Positions 1-8,674 of a stretch of DNA of 64,000 nucleotides are shown here, piece after piece. The notes under the pieces were generated by a model. The model saw nothing but the letters and a program-made list of their open reading frames with translations. It ran no database searches and was not told where the DNA came from. The number at the start of each line of letters is the position of its first letter. Position 1 is the first letter of the stretch. Origin of the DNA: Siderastrea siderea (lineage: Eukaryota; Cnidaria; Anthozoa; Scleractinia; Rhizangiidae); the NCBI GenBank assembly GCA_964030785.1, contig OZ034972.1, forward strand, positions 20,679,683 to 20,743,682, in the 5' to 3' direction. The translations under genes and the position numbers were made by a program.

Positions 1-105
1 GGACAGACGGACGGACGGACGGACGGATGGGTGGATGGATGGATGGATGGATGGATGGATGGATGGATTGGTGGATGGATGGATGGGTGGGTGGATGGAT
101 GGACG
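1..105. repeat. Tetranucleotide microsatellite (GGAC)n/(GGAT)n
   Basis: The window opens inside a tetranucleotide array: GGAC units for about 27 bases, then GGAT units with occasional GGGT or GGTT variants, ending near 105. The true left end lies outside the window. Confidence 0.95.
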
Positions 106-710
106 AATTGTCTGAGTGTTGTAACTATTAGATCTCACAGTTGTTGAGAAATTCGTTGTAGCTGGCCCAAGTGACCAGTCCTCCGAAATGAGAAAATCTG
201 TGACGCAGCATCGATCCAAACCTAAGTGGAAATAGACACTTGAGCATATTTCGGCAAAAGTGATCAGATGCTACGAATTTTCCGAAAAGTTCAATTGCGC
301 TTGTAAATGAACGTATATACCTTCATAAGGCGTAAAATGTGATACAAAAAGCGGGAAAAATTTTATTTGTTAGTTGCCCTTGATAGTTGTTTCTTGTACG
401 GGAAACAAAACTTAATATTTCCTACCTGCGATTCTAGCAGTTTGTTAAAGTCATGTCGCAGGCAGGGTGGCCTCTGTTATGAGCAGGGCTAACCAAATAA
501 TACGCGGGAATACGGTAATAAAATAAGCAACTGGTTAACAAAAGTAGAGAACACGTTTAGTATAGCATGAAACTTATGTTTGAGTAAACTAATTCAGCCC
601 ACTATCTCCGATAATGTTCCTTCCCTCTTCCGAATAGTATGATCTTATCTGCTTGAGTTTAGTTAAGCCTTGAAATTAATCTACTTCGTAGCCGCTCGGG
701 CCGAAGTCAC
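106..710. other. Unassigned intergenic DNA
   Basis: AT-rich sequence with stops in all frames. I see no gene, RNA or clear repeat in it. Confidence 0.6.
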
Positions 711-742
711 GCTCCCCGTCCCCACACGTGGGGACGGGGAGC
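711..742. repeat. GC-rich perfect hairpin
   Basis: A 15-bp perfect stem (half-site GCTCCCCGTCCCCAC) with a 2-base loop in otherwise AT-rich DNA, containing a CACGTG E-box-like centre. Function unknown. It could be the tip of a MITE or a cruciform-forming site. Confidence 0.8.
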
Positions 743-959
743 GTTGCGGAGAGCATTGCAATATTGTACAGTTGTGGTGCGACCAATTGCAGTGAAGTTG
801 AGTGTGAAGTTACCATGGTTACCCCAAGCCTTGCTAAAAAAAGGAAAATATCAGCAACATTCTCTACAAACCGCTCTAATGTGTACATAAATAGCATGAC
901 TGTGCAATAAACCTCAATTATTATTCAACTGCATTCAGTAGAGTACAAATAACACCCAA

Positions 960-1888
960 AACGAGTACAAATATCCCACGGTATTTGTACTCCAGAAGAC
1001 CGGTTTGACAGGTTTTCTACAAATGCCACGTCAGGCTTTAGGCTTACAAGGTGAACGATGAAAAAATGGCCGAAACGCTCGTTTTTCTGGAAGAAAACAA
1101 TGAATGCTTACCAAATTTTGAGGTTTTTAACGAAAACGAGATCCTAGAGACAAACAATGACCTAGACGACAGTGAAATTTCTTTATTTATTGAAGAAAAT
1201 CGAAACGTACTAAAATACAACAGAAAAGACAAAAACTGACCTCAAGTCCGTTAAAGAAACAAGGGCCATTGAAGAAATTCCAGCCGAGGAACTTAACAAT
1301 CTTTTATGTCATTTGTTGGTCAAAGTCAGGAAACGGAACCCATCTTTCCTCAGGAGCTGTCTTCAACAAATGCACAATTGTTGTCGGTCAGAAATCTCCA
1401 CCGCTATCTCTTCCAAAACGACCCGTGGTTAGTGATTCGGACGAAGATGACTGAGCTTGAAGTGCTGTTTAACTTTGTTTGACTTGACTTTCGAGTTCTG
1501 TTTGTTCTGTCGAGTTCTTTCTTTTCGTAGTTTTACTCGGTGACCAAGAACATTGTTGTTCATCTAACTGTAAACCCGAAAATAATTCAGTTTTGCCTTG
1601 TTCCATCTTTGTTTTCCTTGCAAGTTTGAGTTTGACATAAAATCCCGACGCTTCGCTCGATTGACACAGGTTTGACAAGTTTTCGTTTTTGACCAATCAA
1701 CAACAACCTCACGTCAAGCGCGCGAAACCTGACTCCGCTGGCGCGCTCACTCGCTGCTCAGAAGTCACGTTAGTTTGTCACGCAACTCAGGCAGTTTATA
1801 AACCACTTTTCCATTTTGTAGCTAAGTTGAATAATAAATCCCTTATTAGACGGTTTAGTGTGTAGTATCGTGGGATATTTTTACTCGT
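960..1888. mobile_element. Inverted-repeat-bounded element with recombinase-like fragment
   Basis: The left end has CGAGTACAAATATCCCACG (from about 962) and the right end has its near-perfect reverse complement (about 1869-1887, 18 of 19 bases). The left copy also forms its own 10-bp hairpin at 964-991. The enclosed DNA carries the broken recombinase-like reading frame at 1048-1452. This layout suggests a degraded DNA transposon or a cassette captured between copies of one repeat. No clear target-site duplication was identified. Confidence 0.45.
1048..1452 (+). pseudogene. Crypton/KIAA1958-type tyrosine recombinase fragment (broken)
   Basis: A reading frame from 1051 starts MNDEKMAETL and is acidic. 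It hits a stop at 1237-1239 (just after RKDKN), but an overlapping frame continues with VKETRAIEEIPAEELNNLLC and then VKVRKRN, before another stop near 1410. The EEIPAEELN..LLCHF..VRK pattern is one I associate with the N-terminal half of KIAA1958/QRICH1-like domains derived from Crypton tyrosine recombinases; this family link is from memory. The catalytic region is absent, and a frame switch is needed between the two halves, so I call it a decayed fragment. The surrounding inverted repeats support a mobile origin. Confidence 0.45.
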
Positions 1889-1983
1889 CTCTTGTATTTT
1901 GACTCGCCCTACGGGCTCGCCAAAATACGGCGCGACTCGTAAAAATATCCCACGATACTACACACTAAACCATCTAATAAGAT
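1842..1983. repeat. Near-perfect 142-bp hairpin
   Basis: The outer arms (about 1842-1887 and 1937-1983) are almost perfectly complementary and read TAGTATCGTGGGATATTTTT on the left. Inner arms around CTCGCCCTACGGGCTCG extend the stem almost to the centre. Typical of a short foldback or MITE copy. It shares the TATCCCACG motif with the element end at 962. Confidence 0.75.
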
Positions 1984-3389
1984 ATATAAATTGGCCAGTT
2001 TTCCTTCATTCGATTTTAAATTTATTTTTATTTTCCAGAACATGAGGTAACAGGAAATAATTATAGGACCAAGAATGTATTTCAAACCTACATACAGTAT
2101 TTTTAGGTTCATAACACCAAGTAAAAGGTGCTTTAATATTGACGAAAATTTCAGAACAATAGGTTAAAATGTAAGGGAGATATCATTTTTAAGAGTTCCT
2201 TTATTCCAAGAAATTCTGTAATTCGAGAAAAACGGTCTTGATGATAACGGAACAGATACTAGACAGTTTATCCGTCTGTCATTATCCTAAAACTATAGTC
2301 GAATTCAAGCTGCCACACTAAAATACATGCTGAATGGTAATTCCATGATTTGGGTTATGTTTTGTCGGCTAAACCTTGGACCTCAGGACTCTCTCCTCAG
2401 TCAGGTTTTTCTCCACAATAGTACTAGATGTCATTTTACGGAGAGGCGGGGGGGGGGGGGGGTAGTGTTCTTATTGAGGCTTGTTTTTTGGGCATTTAAT
2501 AAAAGTAAACAACTGTTGCTATGGCCGTTGCTATGGAAAAAGTGACATACTGCCGATTAGAGATCTGAAATTTTACTGCTTTAATGCTGCAAATCGACTG
2601 AGATTATTTCAAGACAGCATTCCCAAGTGTTTAAAGGTTACAATTTTGCCATTTATAAAAAAGTGACTTTTGTAACCGAACATCACCATTTTTGAGTGGA
2701 AGACCACCTTAAATAAAAGTGGTACCATTTCGAGAAAGGTTAGTATATCAAAGGGTAAGGGTTGAGCCTCGGGGGGGGGGGGGGGAAGGCTCCCCAAAGA
2801 TGACAGTACGGCAAAATGGCAGAGTCGTTAGGCAATATTTCAACTAAAAAAAACTAGTGTGTTTTGGCCTCAGAGCTGTATGAAAGAAATTGATGGCTTA
2901 TAATTAAATTTGAAACGCCATTCATAGTCCTTATAACAGGCGTTTGTCACTCATCAGAGGTAACAAATCACTGCGACATGAGAAATGTCCGTTTTGACAT
3001 AGTCAAAGCTATAGTATTGAGTGATTGGCCTCATAGGTGCTTCAACTTTGAGCTGCAAGGGCAAGAAAAAATGGTTATCGACTTGGTTCCTACTCCCATG
3101 AGGCATAGAAGTGAGCTAAATGGTAATGATACGTTTGATTAGAACGTAAACCTACAACAAGGAGGAACCGTAAGCTATTTTAAGGTAGGTTAAAGCCAAA
3201 ATTAAACTTCCGTGTTCGTTGCAACTTGATCTTTCTTAAACTTATAGCTCACATAAACAAAAATCTGAAATCTGAAATTTTACTAAACTTAAGTTTAAGG
3301 TAGGATTAAATCACTATAAAAGTCAATTACATTTGGCAATTCGACCAATAAAGCAAGAGAAAGGTTCGTAAGGCAATGATATTTACTTC
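1984..3389. other. Intergenic DNA with two long G tracts
   Basis: No gene is recognised. The stretch holds runs of 15 G at 2448-2462 and 2771-2785. Short open frames here are stop-to-stop noise spanning the homopolymers. Confidence 0.6.
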
Positions 3390-3401
3390 ATTCCTAGAAT
3401 A

Positions 3402-3906
3402 CCAAAGGTCTTGGTAGCAAGAAACAAGTTAATATTTTGAAGAACAACACAACACTTTTTAGTTTCAAAAACATGTTTAGGCGTCCCTGATGCCATCGTC
3501 AGTTGAAGGAAAAAGTTACAACAAAGCTATTTATATGCAATATAGTGATTAGAATTGTAAATGAAAAAATGTATAGGCAAGAGTGACAGGAAAAAAGCGT
3601 GATTATGTGAAATCTAAACAAACAACTTAGAAACAACTTGTTTAGATTTCACATAATCACGCGACAAGAAAAACGCGTGATTATGTGAAATCTAAACAAG
3701 TTGTTTGTAAGTTGTTTGTTTAGATTTCACATAATCACGCTTTTTTCCTGTCACTCTTGCCTATACATTTTCATTTACAATTCTAATCACTATATTGCAT
3801 ATAAATAGCTTTGTTGTAACTTTTTCCTTCAACTGAGGATGGCATCAGGGAGGCCGAAACATGTTTTTGAAACTAAAAAGTGTTGTGTTGTTCTTCAAAA
3901 TATTAA
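3402..3906. mobile_element. Foldback insertion with 12-bp target duplication (Penelope-like?)
   Basis: A palindrome of about 473 bp (3432-3904) has arms that read AATATTTTGAAGAACAACAC at the left and the complement at the right, with a second pair of arms near the centre (GCGTGATTATGTGAAATCTA). The whole is flanked by the 12-bp direct repeat ATTCCTAGAATA (3390-3401 and 3907-3918). Only the left side has about 29 extra bases between the direct repeat and the palindrome. Long variable target duplications and inverted terminal copies are features known for Penelope-like elements. No reverse transcriptase or endonuclease is present, so this would be a terminal-repeat-only or non-autonomous copy. 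Confidence 0.55.
3833..3865 (+). ncRNA. Candidate hammerhead ribozyme core
   Basis: CTGAGGA at 3833-3839 fits the conserved CUGANGA box. A GGC...GCC stem follows, then GAAA at 3856-3859, then the palindromic ACATGT and a T at 3865 that would be the UH cleavage site. T-rich sequence before the core and A-rich sequence after it (AACTTTTT versus AAAAAGT) can form an interrupted stem I. The mirrored left-arm copy (minus strand) has CTGACGA but TAAA instead of GAAA at 3479, which should be inactive. Self-cleavage is inferred only. Confidence 0.4.
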
Positions 3907-4232
3907 ATTCCTAGAATAACGAGGTGATACCCATTGCCACTCCGACTCTTATATAATACAGACCAATACAGGAGACCACTGAGTGTGTCTATGTATTCAG
4001 ACTTCTTCACCTATAGAGTGCCGTTTTCTATTCATTTCATATGATTTCTCAAAGCGTTTCCAATGCAAAGGAATTACACAAATACAGGCCTAAAGGGCCT
4101 ACTCTACTGTACCTTTACAATAGACCACTTGATTTTGCGAGTTGTCTTAAGCCTTTTTCCAAGACTAGGTCTAGTGCACAGCATTTCCCGCGAAGTACAG
4201 CATTTCACCGCCGTGCACCGCGAAGTACCGAG

Positions 4233-4479
4233 TTCGGGGGACCGTTTCTCGAAAGCCCCGGTAACTTTTCGGCCCCAACCTATATTTTAAAATCAAAATC
4301 TATAGAACGTTGGCTTAGTTTTTAGCCCACATATTAGCCTGACTTCTTTTATCAACTTAGAATTTTATTGCTCAGCTTTCAAAACCAACAAAATTTGAGT
4401 CTTTAATGCAAACATCGCTCTCATAAAATAGCTTCCCGGGCCCGAAAAGTTAACGGGACTTTCGAGAAACGGGCCCCAG
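4233..4479. mobile_element. MITE family A, copy 1 (GGGGCCCGTTTCTCGAAAG ends)
   Basis: The terminal inverted repeats read approximately CTGGGGCCCGTTTCTCGAAA, then CCCGGTAACTTTTCGGGCCC. The right end is the cleaner one, and the left end carries TTCGGGGGACCGTTTCTC. The interior includes ATTTTAAAATCAAAATCTATAG. A second full copy lies at 60641-60886 in the dynein gene, which confirms this is a dispersed family. Confidence 0.75.
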
Positions 4480-4520
4480 TTTACATGTATGATTATTTCA
4501 TATATTCACTAACACATGCT

Positions 4521-4960
4521 CAGCGTGTTGAGAGCAATGTTGGAGCAACTATTTTCAGGGAGGACACACGATACCGTACTGCGCTCAGCGTTGCATACAA
4601 TACCGCTCTAGTGTATCCAGCGTGCTGAGCGCAATGCTGGTGCAACTATATTTTCAAGGAGGACACACGGTACAATATTGCGCACAGCGTTATGTACAAT
4701 ATTGTTCTAGTGTTTCCAAAATTTCCAGGGCGGATACACGGTACAGTATTGGGCCCTCAATATTGTATCAGTCACTGCCCCAGCCCACTATCCCATTCCA
4801 CTTCGGAATTGCTGGGAACAGTGTTGCGCATAAAAGTTTCAGGACTGGAGAGAATTGAGCACAACATTTTGCGCAATTTTTCACTTGTATGTATTACTCC
4901 AAAAAGGGGTACAGTTCGGAATTGTTGAGCTTAATGTTGAATTGCGCGCAATAATTCCAT
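4521..4960. repeat. Diverged ~97-bp tandem repeat
   Basis: Two clear units begin with CAGCGTGTTGAGAGCAATG (4521) and CAGCGTGCTGAGCGCAATG (4618), each followed by GGAGGACACACG and a TGTACAATATTG-like segment. Weaker partial copies follow to about 4960. Predicted small proteins here are repeat translations. Confidence 0.65.
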
Positions 4961-5224
4961 GCTTAAGGACACCTTCAGTGGAACATTTCGATTTATATTT
5001 CGATTTATATTTCGATATATATTGTACCAAAGCGTAGCGTCCTTGGATCCACGAAATGGTGCACGCAACAGCGCACACAATGGCGTCCCATTGGTGCCAC
5101 TTCGTCATTCCCGGCCCACTTCGGAATTAGTGGGTGCAGGAATTTCCACGGTTGGACATACAGCTGATTGGATTGCAACATATCAAGCGCAACTTTAGCA
5201 CGGTGTTTCCAGCTTCTTAGCCCG

Positions 5225-5440
5225 TTAAGCCCCCAGCATCAGCACGCATGTTCTCTTCACTATCCTTCATGTATTTCGTATTATACTGGTTGAGAGAATG
5301 TGCTTAAACATCAATACATTTTATAATGGGTGTTCATTTTCTTCATTCCCAGGATCTTTATGTTTGATCAAGTAGTAACATTTTCTTCACCGTCGATGCC
5401 AGAAAACTGAACTCTCTTAATGGAGCAAAGGGCCTTTTAA
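5225..5440. mobile_element. TTAA-bounded MITE family B, degenerate copy
   Basis: Begins TTAAGCCCCCAGCATCAGCA and ends near GGGCCTTTTAA. The interior matches the better copies at 39296, 39992 and 57932 in the order of motifs (CACGCATGTTCTC, ACTGGTTGAGAGAAT, TTGATCAAGTAGT). Confidence 0.55.
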
Positions 5441-6763
5441 CTATCTTTCCTTTTCGCTTTGGCTTGAGCGATACATTTGTTTTCATAAAGAAAAAGCGGT
5501 TTCAATTTGTTCGTTTTATTTTGCCATACTAGGATAGCTGACTTACAGTTAATCTTTCAGTTTCAACCTTTTGTTCTTGTGTTATGCATTCAATTTATTT
5601 CGCTACGATTGCGCTAGCTCTCTCGTCTAAATAACAGGTGAACTAACAAATCTGTTTCTTTCAATTTTTGAGGCTCATTTAGCCGTAAGAAAACATAAAA
5701 CCATTCACAGTGACTTCTTAGCAACTTTTTACACTTTTTTTCTAGAGTCGACTTTGAGTTAAGCTCTCATTTTGAGTTGGTGAATTGAATTCACAAACCA
5801 ACTGTTCATGTGGAATTTTTAGCTTAATCTTTCATGTTAGTATATTTGTGTAAAAGCTTTACTTATATGCATGCTTTGTAATGCTAGGGAATTACAGAGT
5901 TAAGCAATTTTACCACCTCCGTTCCTCTAACCAAATAAGGAAAGCGCGAGATGTTGCCAAGACCCACAGCATAACCAATACAGTACATGATAGAGTACCC
6001 CCCCCCCCCCGGGGAGATAGAGTCTGCTTTCGTGGTCCATTTTTCCCGCTTTTCTTGGGTCTCACTAGAGTTGCCACGTACCATTTATAGAAACGGGATG
6101 AACTTTATACATCTTAAATTTTCCCACTGTATAGCAAATTCACAATCGGACTGTGTAAAACGCAGACTGCGGACTGTGTGCGGTCTATTGTTTCCTAGTT
6201 CTTGAAACAATGGGACAACGTTATTGCAATTAGGTGTATTTGTCTGACTTACTTGCTTGCATGCTTTCTTTGCGTCAAACTTCAGTTGGGGGGAGGAGTG
6301 GGGTAAAACATGGCTGGCGAAAAGGTGGTATCAAAACTCCTCCGCCGGTGTCTCCAGGGATAAACTGCAATCAGGCCGAATTTAATGCAGCACTCTCATA
6401 TTCTTCCACGTAGGTCGCTCGCCAGGGGAGAAATTTACAGCTCATTCGTGTCAGAACTGAGGAGCTGAAATTATATTGAGAAACTTGTAGGTGGTTTTCA
6501 CTGTCGCATAATTTAGCTCTACCTTTACTGGCTTTTCAGAAATTGGATGAGAGCAAGAGACCTGAGAGAGGACACATGGACCATAAACATAAAAAGTCGA
6601 GCGTGGTTCACCTTTTTACGTTTATCCCAGCCGTTTATTGTTTTATTTTTGTTTTATTTATGCATGTTAAGTCAGTTTTTCGAAGTTTTTGTGACAGTGA
6701 AAAATCACGGAGTTCCTCGCCTCCTCAGTGTAGAAAACTGACCACACTGTCTAAATTAGGGCT
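5441..6763. other. Intergenic DNA, no gene seen
   Basis: AT-rich, with a run of 13 C at 5998-6010. Small open frames lack support. Confidence 0.55.
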
Positions 6764-7047
6764 CAAGTGATTAACTTTGCATGGACCACCGTAACAAAAT
6801 AAAAGTACCGGATCCTGTAGTAAAGGATCTAATCAGCCAAAAAAAAAAATTGAACCAAATACGATAAAAAAGCAATGCTGATTCAACGGTAGGGAAACTG
6901 AGCGTATATTTTAACCAATGTTTGAAAAGGCACAGCCTTCCTTCTTCTATAAGACCCTGAAGAAGAAAGGCTGTGCCTTTTGAAATATTGGTTAAAATAT
7001 ACACTTAATAGCTTCCCTACCGTTGAATCAGCATTGCTTTTTTATCG
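6764..7047. mobile_element. Second foldback insertion with 12-bp target duplication
   Basis: Complementary arms (6861-6896 reading ACGATAAAAAAGCAATGCTG, and 7013-7048) enclose an inner stem around AAAGGC/GCCTTT. The insertion is bracketed by the direct repeat TAAATTAGGGCT (6752-6763 and 7048-7059). As in the 3402-3906 element, the non-palindromic extra sequence is on the left only (about 97 bases). The same architecture with an unrelated sequence suggests the same mechanism of insertion. Confidence 0.55.
6957..6989 (+). ncRNA. Candidate hammerhead ribozyme core
   Basis: CTGAAGA (6957-6963) matches CUGANGA. It is followed by a strong AAAGGC-TGT-GCCTTT stem, GAAA at 6982-6985, a short palindrome ATAT, and a T at the UH position (6989). 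GACC before the core can pair with GGTT after it as stem I. The mirrored left-arm copy is mutated in both boxes. Activity is inferred. Confidence 0.35.
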
Positions 7048-7059
7048 TAAATTAGGGCT

Positions 7060-8674
7060 ACGTTTCTGTGAAAGCTTAGATAAGTTCAACTCGGTTTCGG
7101 GTTTGCTTAAATGGTTTCATTCTAGGATGAAAATTGAATGGGTTTTTCTTCCTTAGACGAAAACAACGAAACGACTAACAGGTTTTCGAGTTTTTTCACC
7201 TCAGGAAAAAACTTTCCGCTTTGGGTTGAAGCGGAAATTGTCCCGGAATGAACTCCATATGCAAATGTCTATACTGATGAGCGAGAGAAAAAAAACTGTA
7301 AAAATGGCTAGGCGCTTGAAAGAAATCATCAGATTTCCACTGATCTTTTACTGATTCAATTTCAGCATAACTGAAGTAAACATTTATTGTTTAATCAGCG
7401 AGGAGGATGTTTTGTTGTGGAAATTTATTAAAATAACATTTTGGAAGGCGAGAAAGTCGCCGATATGAGGAAAACTTGCTTTGTCAGTTCGGGTATGGCT
7501 GTTAAAATAATTGTAATCGCAATTTCAGATTATAGTTTTTACTCCAAATATACTTGCGTTAATATTGTAGAGGGTAATTTACCCTAGGAGTATACGGACA
7601 CATTTAGTGGGAATATTAAAATGTATTGGGTAGTCATTTTAGCGATTTTTCTCACGAAATCATCCTTTAAATTTCATATCATGATTACCGCAAAAAAGTG
7701 GCTGTTTTATTTTGACTTTTAATTTGCAGGTTTGACTGAAAAGATGGTGACTGATCTATCTAAACTGTCGTGCGAAATACAAGCCTCAATACCAGAAACA
7801 TACATGCGTGCATTCATAGTTATTAAATTGTTCGATAAATTGCATTTGCCTCTGATAGAGAAAAAAATTGTTCCACCGTAGCGATTTCCGATTAAAATTT
7901 AATCATTTTGGTTGATATTCACGGGGAATTAGTTGCTTTGTCGCTAGGACAACAAAGCAGAAAACTAATTGAAGTTAAAATGATTCTTTTTCTCTTTGAA
8001 TTTTCCACCTAGTGTTTTCATGAACGAGTGAACTCATGTAGTTTGTGAAAATTTACATAACAACTGCTCTTGTAGCAGCTGTTACATCTTTGCTCTTTTG
8101 CCGGATTATCCCTGGTTATTTCGGAAATCGCAGCTCAAGAAATTAGAATTTCTAACAACAGGAAAGGAGCTCTTTCCTTGTTTCAGTCCAAGTTTCGTTT
8201 TCAATAAAAGAAAACTTTTGCTTTCCAAAATATTTCGTTTTTGAAGCAAATAGACATCTGCAGTTTTCTAAGCTTTTGTGATCAAATGCTCAAACGCCAT
8301 TGGTGCAGAGGTGAGGTAATAAGAATTTCATAAGAATCAGGGCAATATACACATCTACCGGGCAGTTTCTGTTTCAATAAAATCTCAATATTTGCCAACA
8401 AAATACCTTACTCAGTATTCAATTGAAGCTGATTATGCTCTTTAGAAATATTTCGCACTCACAACGTTTGGTCTTTGCTGGAATTAGACGCCCTTATCAA
8501 GAATATCGAGACGTTTCGATCTGATCATTATATATTTTCTCTTCACCAAAAGTATTCGTACCCCACGTGTACGTCACCATGCACTGGCTACACAAGCAAA
8601 ATTACTCACCGCCATCTTGGATTTGTGATCGTAATAAGTTCATTATATATTTTTCCGAAGGAGGCGGACAAATA
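7060..8674. other. Upstream region of RBM15
   Basis: No coding sequence or repeat is recognised. The 5' leader of RBM15 should lie in its right part. A TATATA string near 8530 is not strong enough to call a promoter. Confidence 0.5.

Noticed and set aside
1469..1696. 75-codon minus-strand frame next to the recombinase relic
   Set aside because: Protein-like, but no recognised domain and no support from neighbours; could be noise in the same decayed element.
3402..7059. Bacterial-type features (CRISPR, IS ends, attachment sites) considered for the palindromic repeats
   Set aside because: Gene content and introns are eukaryotic; the repeats are single foldbacks, not regularly spaced arrays.
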